Assembly: GCA_937890765.1 (NCBI GenBank)
Contig: CALADQ010000007.1
Span: 1-64,000 of the forward strand
DNA from: an uncultured Candidatus Neoarthromitus sp.
GTDB taxonomy: Bacteria > Bacillota > Clostridia > Clostridiales > Clostridiaceae
Length of the DNA: 64,000 nucleotides
Direction of reading: 5' to 3'
Shown here: one piece after another, positions 26,556-36,103 of the stretch
Layout: every line of letters begins with the position of its first letter
How positions within the stretch are numbered: position 1 is the stretch's first letter
Translations under genes and position numbers: made by a program
Notes under the pieces: model-generated
What the model was told of the DNA's origin: nothing
The model's input: the letters and a program-made list of their open reading frames with translations, nothing else
Database searches by the model: none

Positions 26556-27237
26556 AAATGTTTGCAAAAAATATGATATGGGTGAAGTGACTATAAACGC
26601 TCTTGAAAATGTTAATTTTTCTATAAATGAGGGTGAATTTGTTGTTATTTTAGGGGCGAGTGGCGCAGGCAAGACAACAATTTTGAATATTTTAGGTGGA
26701 ATGGATTTGGCATCATCAGGAGACGTTTTGGTTGGAGAAAATTTCATAACAAAATTTAACAAAAGGCAGTTGACTAAGTATAGACGTGAGCAAATTGGTT
26801 TCGTCTTTCAGTTTTATAATTTGATACCGAATTTGACGGCACTTGAAAATGTAGAGTTTGCTACGAGTGTTTGTAAAAATTTTATGGATGCTAAAGAAAC
26901 TCTTGAAAGGGTTGGGCTTAAGGATAGATTAAATAATTTTCCAACTCAATTATCTGGTGGGGAGCAGCAAAGGGTTGCAATAGCAAGAGCTATAGCTAAA
27001 AATCCATTACTTTTATTATGCGATGAACCTACAGGAGCTTTGGATTACGAAACAGGTAAAAAAGTTTTAAAGCTTTTGTATGAAATAAATAATAATTTTA
27101 ATAAAACTGTGGCACTTATTACTCACAACTCACTAATAGCACCTATGGCTGATAAAATTATTCATGTTAAAAATGGAACTATTGAAGGAATTGAAATTAA
27201 TGAAAATAAAATTCCAGTTGAGGAGATTGAGTGGTAG
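26533..27237 (+). CDS. MacB/LolD-type ABC transporter ATP-binding protein
   Basis: ATPase of 234 residues. Walker A is GASGAGKTTILN, followed by FQFYNLIPNLTALENV, signature LSGGEQQRVAIARAIA and Walker B LLLLCDEPTGALD. The LDYETG ending is typical of the MacB/FtsE group working with FtsX-like permeases. It abuts the permease with no gap and overlaps the deacetylase-like gene. Substrate unknown; peptide, antibiotic or lipoprotein handling are usual for the group. Confidence 0.93.
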   Translation: MKKIVEFKNVCKKYDMGEVTINALENVNFSINEGEFVVILGASGAGKTTILNILGGMDLASSGDVLVGENFITKFNKRQLTKYRREQIGFVFQFYNLIPNLTALENVEFATSVCKNFMDAKETLERVGLKDRLNNFPTQLSGGEQQRVAIARAIAKNPLLLLCDEPTGALDYETGKKVLKLLYEINNNFNKTVALITHNSLIAPMADKIIHVKNGTIEGIEINENKIPVEEIEW

Positions 27238-29559
27238 ATGAAAAGTTTGTTTTTAAAATTATTTAGGGATATTAAGAGTTCAATAGGTGGATTTGTTTCT
27301 ATAATGTTTGTTATTGGAATTGGTGCTGCTTTTTTTTCTGGTCTTTTGAATTCATCAAAATCTGTAGATAATTTAATTTCTACGTATTACGAAAGTCAAA
27401 ATTTTTCTGATTATGTTGCTTACTTTAGGGGAATATCTAATGAAGATTTGGAATTTTTAAATTCGAATAAAGATGTTAGTGATTTTGAATTAAGATATTC
27501 TTTTGATACAAATGTTAATGTTGGAAATTCTGAAAATGAACTTAGGGTTCACACTTTAACTGAAAATATAAATCAGCCTTATTTATATGAAGGAAAATTT
27601 CCAGGATTGAATGAAATTATTTTGGATAGGTCTTTTGCTTTTTTAAATACTTTGAAGGTTGGGGATATGGTAAGTTTTATCCATAATTCTATGAATTTTA
27701 GTTTAAGGATTTCGGGGATTATGGATTCACCTGAATATGTTTATAAAGTTAAAGATTCTTTTTCCGGTAATGTGGATTTTGAAGGTTTTGGTGTTGGGTA
27801 CATAAATGAAGAAACTTTAAAATTAAAATTTGATGAAGCGAATATTCCGTTTTTGTATTCAGATGTTATTATAAAATCTAATTCCAATTTGAAAAATTTA
27901 TTTTTGTTCGATGGAATTGAAACATTTTTAGGTTTGGTTGGCAGAGATGAAAACATTAGTTTCAAATCTTTTGAGGGCGCTTTAAATCAAATTGAAAAAG
28001 TTGTCGTAATATTTCCTGTAATATTTTTTCTAGTCGCAGGTATCATAACATTTATTTCCATGTCTAAAAACGTAGAAAATCAAAGAACTCAAATAGGTAT
28101 TATGGGTGCTTTAGGTTTTTCCAGCAAAATGATTTATTTAAATTACATTTTGTATTCTTGTATAGGAGCTTTAGTTGGTTCCCTTGTCGGAGGATTTTTG
28201 GGAATATACACAATACCAAAAATTATTTTGAGGACTTTTTCCGCTCAATATGTTTTTCCAATGTTTAAATTAAAATTGTTTTATGAATTTATTTTATATG
28301 GATGCTTAATTTCAATTATATTTTCTGTTGTTTCAACAATTATATCTTGCAACAAAACTTTGAAAGAATGTCCGGCGAATGCTTTAAAGCCAAAGCAACC
28401 TAAACGTTCTAGTCATATTTTTATTGAAAAATTTAAAATGTGGAAGAAAATTTCTTTCACAAAGAAAATTATAATCAGAAATATTATTTACAATAAAGCG
28501 AGATTGATTTTAAGTTCAATAGGGATAATGGGGAGTATTGCGTTTTTAATTACGGGATTTTCGCTTAAGTCATCTGTGGATGAATTGTTGGATTATGAAA
28601 TAAGAACGAGAAAATATAATTTTGAAATTAGAAGTTTTGTTCCATTAAATGAACAAAATGTTTTAAATTACAATGAGAATATTGAAAATGTAGATTTGCA
28701 ATTTAATACTTTTGGAAAATTTTATAATGACAAAGGCGAAAAGTTGGACATACCAATTATAATTTACAAAAATGGAAATGATTTATTGGCTCTTGAGAAT
28801 AGCAAAAAAGAAATTGTAGATTTTGGAGAAAATGGAGTTGTTGTTCCACACATTTTTAAAAAGAAATATGGATTTAACATTGGTGATGAAATTGATTTGG
28901 AAATTTTGTTAAATGGAAATGTTTTGAACATATCTCCAACGATTAAAGAATTTGGGAATATGTATTCAAGTCAAATGATTTATATTTCTGAAGATTTAAT
29001 TGAAGATAATGAAATTAATTTTACGTCAGCTCTTGTTAAATTAAAACATGATTCTGATGTTGAACAAGTTTTGTATGATTTGAAAAATGTTGATGAAATT
29101 GAGGGAATCACTCTTGCGAAAGATGTGCATGATTTTGCAAAAAATATAACGAGCATGATAAGCTCAATAGTTATGATTATAATAATTGGCTCTGGAATTT
29201 TGGCAATTGCTGTTATATACAACATAACTTCAATAAATATTTTTGAAAGAGTGAGAGAGATTTCTACGCTTTTGGTTTTGGGTTATTATGATAATGAAAT
29301 AAACAAACTTATTTTTACAGAAAATTTTTGGCTAACTTTGTTCGGTGGAGTTTTGGGAACGCCTTTTGGAATTTATTTGTTTAAATATATGAACAAATTA
29401 ATTTCTGATAGGGGAGCGAATCTTCCAGAATTTATTTTTGTGAAGGATATAATATTTTCATTTATTATGATTTTAATTTTCTCTAGTCTTACAAACGTAC
29501 TTTTAAGGAAAAAAGTTTTGAAAATAAATATGGTAGAAGCTCTTAAGGGTGTTGAATAA
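27238..29559 (+). CDS. FtsX-like ABC transporter permease (two FtsX domains)
   Basis: Membrane protein of 773 residues with the duplicated MacB/FtsX plan. There is one helix near the N-terminus, a large extracytoplasmic region, three helices around residues 255-380, then a repeat of this plan with a final three-helix set (about residues 635-760). The segments NQRTQIGIMGALGFSSKMIYL and ERVREISTLLVLGYYDNEI are the two coupling motifs. The start follows the ATPase stop directly. It probably works as a mechanotransmitter or exporter with that ATPase. Confidence 0.9.
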   Translation: MKSLFLKLFRDIKSSIGGFVSIMFVIGIGAAFFSGLLNSSKSVDNLISTYYESQNFSDYVAYFRGISNEDLEFLNSNKDVSDFELRYSFDTNVNVGNSENELRVHTLTENINQPYLYEGKFPGLNEIILDRSFAFLNTLKVGDMVSFIHNSMNFSLRISGIMDSPEYVYKVKDSFSGNVDFEGFGVGYINEETLKLKFDEANIPFLYSDVIIKSNSNLKNLFLFDGIETFLGLVGRDENISFKSFEGALNQIEKVVVIFPVIFFLVAGIITFISMSKNVENQRTQIGIMGALGFSSKMIYLNYILYSCIGALVGSLVGGFLGIYTIPKIILRTFSAQYVFPMFKLKLFYEFILYGCLISIIFSVVSTIISCNKTLKECPANALKPKQPKRSSHIFIEKFKMWKKISFTKKIIIRNIIYNKARLILSSIGIMGSIAFLITGFSLKSSVDELLDYEIRTRKYNFEIRSFVPLNEQNVLNYNENIENVDLQFNTFGKFYNDKGEKLDIPIIIYKNGNDLLALENSKKEIVDFGENGVVVPHIFKKKYGFNIGDEIDLEILLNGNVLNISPTIKEFGNMYSSQMIYISEDLIEDNEINFTSALVKLKHDSDVEQVLYDLKNVDEIEGITLAKDVHDFAKNITSMISSIVMIIIIGSGILAIAVIYNITSINIFERVREISTLLVLGYYDNEINKLIFTENFWLTLFGGVLGTPFGIYLFKYMNKLISDRGANLPEFIFVKDIIFSFIMILIFSSLTNVLLRKKVLKINMVEALKGVE

Positions 29560-29561
29560 AA

Positions 29562-29592
29562 AAGGTTTGGGTTAATCTCAAGCCTTTTTGTT
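29562..29592 (+). terminator. Rho-independent terminator of the FtsX operon
   Basis: A roughly 12-bp stem with two wobbles (AAAAGGTTTGGG and CTCAAGCCTTTT) and a T tail. Confidence 0.8.
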
Positions 29593-29606
29593 TTTAAAAA
29601 GTTTTA

Positions 29607-29633
29607 ACATATTCTAAAAAATTAAAATACAAT
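29607..29633 (+). promoter_or_regulatory. Possible sigma-E-like promoter before the SleC-like gene
   Basis: ACATATT (29607-29613) and ATACAAT (29627-29633) resemble the mother-cell sigma-E -35 and -10 elements with a spacer near 13 bases. The AT-rich background makes a chance match plausible. Confidence 0.3.
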
Positions 29634-29665
29634 ATTAATGTTAATCATTTTATAAGGTGAAATTT

Positions 29666-31876
29666 TTGGAAAAGGGATATTTGATTTTTGAGTTAAGAAA
29701 GGATAATGGAGCAACGCCTGTTGACAATGCTCAAATTAAAATCACAAATATAGATGGACGTGAGGTAAATAAATTTTTGCGAGTTGATGAAAACGGAAAA
29801 TCTGAAGAGTTCGAAATGTATACGAAAGATTCGCGTTTGACTTTTGATAAATTTAATAATGAAATTCCATATTCAAAAGTTGATGCAGAAGTTAGATTTG
29901 AAAATGACAAAATAATTTATGTCGATGGAATTCAGGTTTATTCAAATGTAACTTCAGTTCAAGAAATTAAAATTGATGGAAGAGAAAATAATTTTAGGGC
30001 GTCGAAAGACAAAAAAGGAAAACATAAAAAGGAACATATTCATTTAAAAAATAATAATCCGTGTTTGTTCGAAGATGATTACAAAAAAGATGAAAAAATT
30101 TATTTTGATGACAAAATGTTCAAGCCTTCAAAAGAAATTAAAAATTTTTTTGTTCCAGAATTTATTACAATTAACATTGGAAATTTAAATAGCTGTGATG
30201 AAATAATAACAATACCATTTATTGATTATGTAAAAAATGTTGCGTGTTCTTCTGTTTATCCAACTTGGAAAGATGAAGCTATAAAAGCAAACGTTCATGC
30301 TATAGTTTCATTTGCTTTAAATAGAATTTACACAGATTGGTATAGAAGTAGAGGTTATGGTTTTGAAATAACAAGCAGTGAAATTAATGACCAAATGTTT
30401 GTTAAAGGAAGAAATTTATTTAGAAATGTTTGTGACATCGTCGATGAAGTTTTTGATAGCTATATAAAAATTGATGGAAGTAATGAGCCTATACTTGCGA
30501 GATGCGTAAATTATGGTGAAAGAACGAACAATCTTTCGAGATGGGGAAGTTTTGATTTAGCTGAAAAAGGTTTTTCTGCATTGGATATCTTGAAAAGATA
30601 TTATGGTGATGAAATAATTTTGTATGAAGTGCCTGATGTTGGTGGAGTTTTAAAAAAATTTAATATAACATTGTCAAAAGGTTCTTCGGGAAATGATGTG
30701 AAGATTTTGCAAAAACAGTTAAACGAAATTTCCAAAAAGTACAAAGGCATAAATAGAATTCCAAAAATAGATGGAATTTTTGGTGATAACACAGAGAGAG
30801 CTGTAAAAGATTTTCAAAGAATTTTTGGCCTTAGGGTTGATGGCATTGTTGGAAAAAGAACTTGGAATAAAATTTCTTTGGTGTATTCTCTAATTAAAAA
30901 AATTTTTAATGATGTTGATGATATTGAAAATTTTGAGCAAGGATTTAGAGAATTAAAATTAGGTAGCAGTGGCGATGATGTTTTAAATTTGCAAAAATCT
31001 TTAAATTATATTTTTTCGCAATTTAAATTCATTCCTAAGGTGAAAGAAGATGGTTATTATGGTGAGAAAACAAAAAATGCTGTTGAGCTATTTCAAAAAT
31101 TATTTGGTTTAATTGTCGATGGTATAGTTGGAAAAAATACATTTGATAGAATTGAGTACGTTAAGAAAAATATAAAATTTCTCAATGGATTTTTAAAGTC
31201 TCAACTTCAAAATAATTTTCAAAATTCAAATGATTATAAAAGAGATTATGGAGATTTGGAAGATATAATAATACCTTTAAAGAAAGGAGATGTCGGTGAA
31301 AATGTAAAAATTCTTCAAAGAGAATTAAATAATCTTTCAAATTATTATGGATTTATAAAAAAAATTGCTGAAGATGGAATTTTTGGTGATGACACTCAAG
31401 AAAGTTTAATTAATTTTCAAAAGAAATTTGGTTTAAGAGTTGATGGAATTTTTGGGAGAGAAAGTTTTAACAAATTGCTTGCATTAAGTGAGATAATTGA
31501 CGATTTAGATTTGGACGAAAAAGTTTGTAAAGAAAACACAATGCCGAAAGAAATTTTTGTTAAAGAGGAAGTTAAAGTTAATCCATTAGAATTTAGATCA
31601 GAATTTTCTATGGAATATCCAAATTTTGATTTGGAATACGGTGATGTTTGTGGATATGTTACGCTAGCACAAAAATATATGAATGAAATTAAGTCGAAGA
31701 GTCCAAAATATTTTTTGAACGATAATGAGCTTTTAGAAGATGGAGTTTTTGGAGATAATACTTTGAGTTATATCAAAGAATTCCAAAAAAAATTTAACTA
31801 TGAGCAGTTGAATAAAATAGATAAGCAAACTTGGAACAAACTTGTTACAGAATACGAAAAAATTTATAGAAAATAG
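29666..31876 (+). CDS. SleC/SpoIID-like spore cortex-associated protein with four peptidoglycan-binding repeats
   Basis: About 736 residues. The N-terminus (1-110) is beta-rich and opens like SleC. Residues about 170-320 look like a SpoIID/SleC lytic domain, with PTWKDEAIKANVHA carrying the expected acidic residue. Four peptidoglycan-binding type 1 repeats follow, three of them with the core DG(I/Y)(F/Y)G(D/E).T..A(V).(F)Q and FGL.VDGI.G, near residues 345-410, 430-500 and 550-620, and a more diverged one near 660-735. SleC proteins usually have one repeat. No ordinary signal peptide is seen, which fits a mother-cell-made cortex enzyme. AAGGTG supports TTG 29666. A role in germination or cortex remodelling is inferred. 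Confidence 0.78.
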   Translation: MEKGYLIFELRKDNGATPVDNAQIKITNIDGREVNKFLRVDENGKSEEFEMYTKDSRLTFDKFNNEIPYSKVDAEVRFENDKIIYVDGIQVYSNVTSVQEIKIDGRENNFRASKDKKGKHKKEHIHLKNNNPCLFEDDYKKDEKIYFDDKMFKPSKEIKNFFVPEFITINIGNLNSCDEIITIPFIDYVKNVACSSVYPTWKDEAIKANVHAIVSFALNRIYTDWYRSRGYGFEITSSEINDQMFVKGRNLFRNVCDIVDEVFDSYIKIDGSNEPILARCVNYGERTNNLSRWGSFDLAEKGFSALDILKRYYGDEIILYEVPDVGGVLKKFNITLSKGSSGNDVKILQKQLNEISKKYKGINRIPKIDGIFGDNTERAVKDFQRIFGLRVDGIVGKRTWNKISLVYSLIKKIFNDVDDIENFEQGFRELKLGSSGDDVLNLQKSLNYIFSQFKFIPKVKEDGYYGEKTKNAVELFQKLFGLIVDGIVGKNTFDRIEYVKKNIKFLNGFLKSQLQNNFQNSNDYKRDYGDLEDIIIPLKKGDVGENVKILQRELNNLSNYYGFIKKIAEDGIFGDDTQESLINFQKKFGLRVDGIFGRESFNKLLALSEIIDDLDLDEKVCKENTMPKEIFVKEEVKVNPLEFRSEFSMEYPNFDLEYGDVCGYVTLAQKYMNEIKSKSPKYFLNDNELLEDGVFGDNTLSYIKEFQKKFNYEQLNKIDKQTWNKLVTEYEKIYRK

Positions 31877-31885
31877 TTAAATTTG

Positions 31886-31932
31886 AAAGATTTTCTTGCA
31901 TTATGTTTGAATGTTTAGAAAATCTTTTTTAA
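31886..31932 (+). terminator. Rho-independent terminator
   Basis: An 11-bp stem (AAAGATTTTCT and AGAAAATCTTT) with a long loop, followed by T residues. Confidence 0.7.
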
Positions 31933-31990
31933 TACAAAATTAAAAATATTATATAATCTAAGTATTATTTAATTGTAAGAGGTGTTTTAA

Positions 31991-32617
31991 TTGCAAAAAT
32001 TGTTTAATGTTAAAAGGTGTATTGGATTTTTAACAGTCATAATATTTTCCATTTTTGTATTTTTGTCCTGTGGATTTAATAATCCCAGAAGTGCAGTGGA
32101 AAAATTTTTAGAAAACTACAAAGATAAAAATTTACAGGAAAGCTATAAATATTTATTTGATAATGATAATTCGACAATTTTTAAAAATCATCTTGAAAAC
32201 ATAATGAGCTCTGAAAATCTAAAAAATGAATTTAGTGATCTTAGCAATTTAATTGTTGAAAAAATTTTTGATTTTAAATATGAAATTTCAGACGAAATAA
32301 AAGAGGGCGAAAAATTAAAATTTAATGTTAAACTAAGTTATTTTAATCTTCCGTTGGCTTACGAATCTGCGTTGCATGAATTTTTAGCAAAGTCTTTGGA
32401 TTTTGACAATGTCGACAATCTTTATAAAGCTGAATACATTTCTGAACTTTTAATTAATCATGTGAAAAAATTAAAACCGGAAGAGAAAAACCTGGATATT
32501 GAAGTCGTTAAAGATAAAAATTGGAAAATTTTAATTACTAAGGAGATTTCGGATGTGTTAACTGGAAATTCCATAAAGTTAATAGATATCTTGAAAGCTA
32601 ACGTTCTCTTTAATTAA
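31991..32617 (+). CDS. Uncharacterised lipoprotein (DUF4878/DUF5105-like)
   Basis: This 208-residue protein has a lipoprotein signal: basic start, hydrophobic stretch and lipobox FLSC with Cys27. The mature part begins PRSAVEKFLENYKDKNLQESYKYLF, the pattern of NTF2-like small lipoproteins of Gram-positives, and ends in a mixed alpha/beta region. The TTG start has AGAGGTG upstream, and TATAAT lies near 31953. Function unknown. Confidence 0.75.
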   Translation: MQKLFNVKRCIGFLTVIIFSIFVFLSCGFNNPRSAVEKFLENYKDKNLQESYKYLFDNDNSTIFKNHLENIMSSENLKNEFSDLSNLIVEKIFDFKYEISDEIKEGEKLKFNVKLSYFNLPLAYESALHEFLAKSLDFDNVDNLYKAEYISELLINHVKKLKPEEKNLDIEVVKDKNWKILITKEISDVLTGNSIKLIDILKANVLFN

Positions 32618-32648
32618 AAAAATTTTTAAAAAGTTTAGTATATAAATC

Positions 32649-32679
32649 TTGATAAATTTTAAAAATATATTTATATAAT
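32649..32679 (+). promoter_or_regulatory. Promoter candidate for NADH oxidase
   Basis: TTGATA (32649-32654) is followed at 17-19 bases by overlapping TATATA and TATAAT. It implies a leader of about 110 bases before the gene. No clear Rex or PerR box was recognised. Confidence 0.45.
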
Positions 32680-32793
32680 TCAAAAGTTTCATGATATATA
32701 GATATTAAAATATTTGAAAGTGTATTTTAATTAGTTTAAATGTGATATAGTTATTAGTGAAATATTTTTAATTACTTAGGAGGATGGAGTACA

Positions 32794-34125
32794 TTGAGTA
32801 AGATTGTTTTTATTGGTGCTAACCATGCAGGAACTGCTGCAATTAATACAACATTAGATAATTATGATAATGAAGTTGTTATTTTTGATAGAAACTCTAA
32901 CATAAGCTTTTTAGGTTGTGGTATGGCATTATGGATTGGAAATGTAATTGATGGTCCAGAAGGTTTATTTTATTCTTCTAAAGAGAAGATGGAAGCAAAA
33001 GGTGCTAAGGTTAATATGGAGACGGATGTTTCTGATGTTGACTTTGATAATAAAGTAGTAATAGCTGTAGATAAAAATGGAAATCAAATAAGGGAAAGCT
33101 ACGATAAATTAATAATAGCTACTGGTTCTCTTCCGATTTCTCCGCCAATAAAAGGTAAAGATTTAAAGAATGTTCAGTTTGTAAAACTTTATCAAGATGC
33201 TGCGTTAGCTATTGAAAGACTGAAGGATCCTACAATAAAAAATGTTACCGTTATAGGTGCAGGTTATATAGGAGTTGAGCTTGCGGAGGCTTTCCAAAAA
33301 TGTGGTAAGGATGTTACGCTTTTAGATTTGGCTCCTACTTGTTTAGAAAGATATTACGATCAGCCTTTTACAGATATGATGCGTGATAATTTGAAACAAA
33401 ATAATATAAATCTTAGATTTGGAGAAAAAGTAGTAGAACTTAAAGGTGTAGATAAAGTTGAAAAGGTTGTTACTGATAAAGGTGAAATCGATGCAGATAT
33501 GGTAGTTATGGCAATAGGATTTATACCAAATACAAAAATCGGTGATGGCAAAATTGAAAAATTTTCTAATGGAGCTTATAAAGTAAATTTAAAAGGTGAA
33601 ACGAGCATAAAAGATGTTTATGCTATTGGTGATTGTGCTACAGTTTATGATAATTCAAAAGAGCAAACTAGTTACATAGCACTTGCTACCAATGCTGTGA
33701 GAAGTGGAATTGTTGCAGCACATAATGCGTGTGGAACTGAATTAGAATCAATTGGGGTTCAAGGTTCAAATGGTATATCAATTTATGGATTAAACATGGT
33801 TTCAACAGGTATGACGGTTGCTTCTGCTAAAATGGCAGGTTTTGATCCTGAATATACAGAATTTGAAGATACGCAAAAGCCAGCATTTATGAAAAATAAT
33901 AATAATAACGTTAGGGTAAGAATAGTTTATGATAAATCTTCCAGAAGAATTTTAGGTGCTCAAATGGCATCTAGACAAGATATATCTATGGGAATACACA
34001 TGTTCTCTTTGGCAATTCAAGAGAAAGTAACTATAGATAAATTAAAATTATTGGATTTATTCTTCTTGCCACACTTTAACCAACCATACAATTATATAAC
34101 TATGGCTGCTCTTTCAGCGAAATAA
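32794..34125 (+). CDS. nox: NADH oxidase (water-forming) / CoA-disulfide reductase family
   Basis: FAD-dependent pyridine nucleotide-disulfide oxidoreductase of 443 residues. It has the N-terminal FAD motif IGANHAGTAAI, the redox-active Cys42 in SFLGCGMALW, the NAD motif VIGAGYIGVELAEAF and the second FAD motif DVYAIGDCATV. Water-forming Nox removes oxygen at the expense of NADH and regenerates NAD. Together with rubrerythrin it fits an anaerobe with aero-tolerance. Start TTG 32794 is preceded by AGGAGG. CoA-disulfide reductase activity is the main alternative. Confidence 0.92.
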   Translation: MSKIVFIGANHAGTAAINTTLDNYDNEVVIFDRNSNISFLGCGMALWIGNVIDGPEGLFYSSKEKMEAKGAKVNMETDVSDVDFDNKVVIAVDKNGNQIRESYDKLIIATGSLPISPPIKGKDLKNVQFVKLYQDAALAIERLKDPTIKNVTVIGAGYIGVELAEAFQKCGKDVTLLDLAPTCLERYYDQPFTDMMRDNLKQNNINLRFGEKVVELKGVDKVEKVVTDKGEIDADMVVMAIGFIPNTKIGDGKIEKFSNGAYKVNLKGETSIKDVYAIGDCATVYDNSKEQTSYIALATNAVRSGIVAAHNACGTELESIGVQGSNGISIYGLNMVSTGMTVASAKMAGFDPEYTEFEDTQKPAFMKNNNNNVRVRIVYDKSSRRILGAQMASRQDISMGIHMFSLAIQEKVTIDKLKLLDLFFLPHFNQPYNYITMAALSAK

Positions 34126-34140
34126 TTTTTGTAAAATTCG

Positions 34141-34178
34141 AAACAAACTCTTTTGCATTTAGGGTTTGTTTTTTTGTA
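34141..34178 (+). terminator. Rho-independent terminator of nox
   Basis: Stem AACAAACTCT with AGGGTTTGTT, a 9-base loop and seven T. Confidence 0.8.
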
Positions 34179-34273
34179 AAAATATTTTTTAAAAAAGTTG
34201 TATAAAAATTTTCAAAAATGGAATTAATTAAATATCCTTAATTTTTACTATAACTTACTATACAAATTTTTTT

Positions 34274-34310
34274 AAATCCTTGTTGTTAATACGATAAGGA
34301 TTTTTTGTTT
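34274..34310 (+). terminator. Second, orphan terminator hairpin
   Basis: AAATCCTT and AAGGATTT arms enclose a 15-base partly paired loop and are followed by a T run. No open reading frame ends between it and the nox terminator. Confidence 0.6.
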
Positions 34311-34411
34311 AAAAAATTATTTTCTAAAATTATCAAATTTATTTACGAAAATAGAAATACACGGATGTAATTTTTTTGAGTAATCAAATTTGTTATGGAG
34401 GGTAATTTTAA

Positions 34412-35380
34412 ATGAAAAATTGTAGTTTATGCAAAACAGAAGTCAAGGACGATGCAAATTTTTGTATGTTTTGCGGTAGTAAAATACAATCACTTAGTGA
34501 ACTTATAAAAGAGAAACAAAATGAAATGTTTTCAATTGATAAAAAAGATTTGGATGATAATGAAAAATTTTATAATGAATCTTTGGCGTTTGAAGTTGAA
34601 AGAATTAAACGCAATAGTTTGATTTTGATTTCTGTTTTTATGGTTTTAATTATAAGTTTGATTTTTAGTTTGTTTTTCAATTGGAATGATTCAAAAAATA
34701 AAATTAATGCAAGTGAAAATATAATTCAAAGTGAGCCCATTGAAAAACTTTATGAATATACTTACGAATTCGAAATATTTGAAGATGATTTAAAGAAGCA
34801 AGAGTATTTTAATTTGTTTAATGATGTTAGCAAAAAAATTCCTATTAATCGTGAAATGTTTATGCAGATGTATAATGCTATGTCAAGTTTGGATATAGAC
34901 AAATATAAAGTTTTTCCATTTTCTTTGAAAAGAGATTTAGATGGGAACAACGTTTATAAATTTTTTTATGGTGGACAAGAATTTAATGCTGTTTTTGACA
35001 ATGAAAATAAATTGCTTAATGTAAAAAATTCTTTGGGAGAAAATGTTTTTGAAAATGGACAAGTTGTTAAAAATTTAAATGAATTTCTCGTTGGCTATGA
35101 TGAAATGTTAGAAGTAGGAAGGATTAGTAAGATGATTGTAAATTTAATTCACAAGAATCCTACAATTTCAAAATTCCCGGATATAAAAAATGAACAACAA
35201 TCTTGGAACATGACTTTAAATGAAAATGTTATAACTGTAAATTCTCATGTAGATTCTAGAAATAAGGTTGGAATAAAAATTAGGGACAAGTTCACTGTTG
35301 TTCTTCAGAAAAATGAAAATGGGTACAAGCTTTTGGATTTAATTTTTAATGGAGAGAAGAGTAATAAATTGATATATTGA
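34412..35380 (+). CDS. Zinc-ribbon membrane protein
   Basis: This 322-residue protein begins with a zinc ribbon: CSLC and CMFCGSKI supply four cysteines within residues 4-23. A charged linker follows, then one transmembrane segment (about residues 70-90) and an extracytoplasmic domain of 220 residues. The layout resembles the TcaA-type zinc-ribbon/membrane proteins of Gram-positives, though no precise family is assigned to the outer domain. GGAGGG precedes the ATG. The pantothenate transport gene follows 90 bases later. Confidence 0.75.
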   Translation: MKNCSLCKTEVKDDANFCMFCGSKIQSLSELIKEKQNEMFSIDKKDLDDNEKFYNESLAFEVERIKRNSLILISVFMVLIISLIFSLFFNWNDSKNKINASENIIQSEPIEKLYEYTYEFEIFEDDLKKQEYFNLFNDVSKKIPINREMFMQMYNAMSSLDIDKYKVFPFSLKRDLDGNNVYKFFYGGQEFNAVFDNENKLLNVKNSLGENVFENGQVVKNLNEFLVGYDEMLEVGRISKMIVNLIHKNPTISKFPDIKNEQQSWNMTLNENVITVNSHVDSRNKVGIKIRDKFTVVLQKNENGYKLLDLIFNGEKSNKLIY

Positions 35381-35471
35381 TTTGAAAAATATTACAATTA
35401 ATGTACTTTATTTTTGTAATGAAAATTGGTAATATGTCCATTGTATTTTACAATGTATTGGAGTGTTTTTT

Positions 35472-36092
35472 ATGCAAGGAAAAAGAGGGTCGCAAATTTC
35501 ATTTATTACTACGCTTTCTATTTTAATAACTATACAAATTATAATTGCACTCACTCCGCTTGGATCCATACCAGCGATTGGGCCTATTATAATGACAACG
35601 GCACATATACCTGTAATAATTGCAGCGATTGTTTTAGGATTGCGTGGCGGAATTATAAGCGGGGCAATATATGGACTGTTGAGTTTTTTGGTTTGGACTT
35701 TTAGACCTGCCTCTCCTGCTGCGTTTTTGTTTACGCCTTTTTATTCTGTGGGAGAAATTAGGGGAAACTTTTTGAGTTTGGTTATATGTTTTGTTCCAAG
35801 AATACTCATAGGAGTAATTACATTTTTCGTTATTAAAATTATTTTGAAAAAGTGTAAAAATAAATTTGTGAAAAATTTTTTTGGAGCGTTTGTTAGTAAT
35901 ATTATTTGTTCGTTTATACTTTTAAGTTTTGTGTATATGTTTTTTGGACAATCTTATGCGGAAGTTATTGGAGTTCAGTATAAATACATTATATTTGTTA
36001 TAATGTCCACATTTTTGTTTAATGCAATTCCAGAAAGTTTGTTGGGTGGATTTGTTGCTTATGGCATTGCTAAAATTTTTAAAATCGATTAA
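35472..36092 (+). CDS. panT: ECF transporter S component, probably for pantothenate
   Basis: Membrane protein of about 206 residues with five to six helices. It has the ECF S-component look: a short N-terminus, then LTPLGSIPAIGPIIMTTAHIPVIIAAIVLG, and a short C-terminal tail. The gene ends 11 bases before a type II pantothenate kinase, so pantothenate (or another CoA precursor) is the likely substrate; this rests on context. The shared ECF energising genes are not in this window. GGAG supports ATG 35472; GTG 35463 is the longest start. Confidence 0.82.
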   Translation: MQGKRGSQISFITTLSILITIQIIIALTPLGSIPAIGPIIMTTAHIPVIIAAIVLGLRGGIISGAIYGLLSFLVWTFRPASPAAFLFTPFYSVGEIRGNFLSLVICFVPRILIGVITFFVIKIILKKCKNKFVKNFFGAFVSNIICSFILLSFVYMFFGQSYAEVIGVQYKYIIFVIMSTFLFNAIPESLLGGFVAYGIAKIFKID

Positions 36093-36103
36093 TGGAGTTT
36101 GCG

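Larger units (their letters stand above)
34126..34411. other. Intergenic region with two terminator hairpins
   Basis: About 285 bases without a convincing gene. The first hairpin (34141-34175) ends the nox transcript. A second hairpin with a T tail lies at about 34274-34310, and nothing recognisable lies between. A short non-coding RNA could account for the second terminator. Confidence 0.5.

Noticed and set aside
35426..35455. TTGGTA-17-TACAAT promoter overlapping palindrome CATTGTA-TTT-TACAATG before panT
   Set aside because: The implied transcript start would remove the ribosome binding site at 35459-35462, so the match is probably chance; the hairpin remains unexplained.
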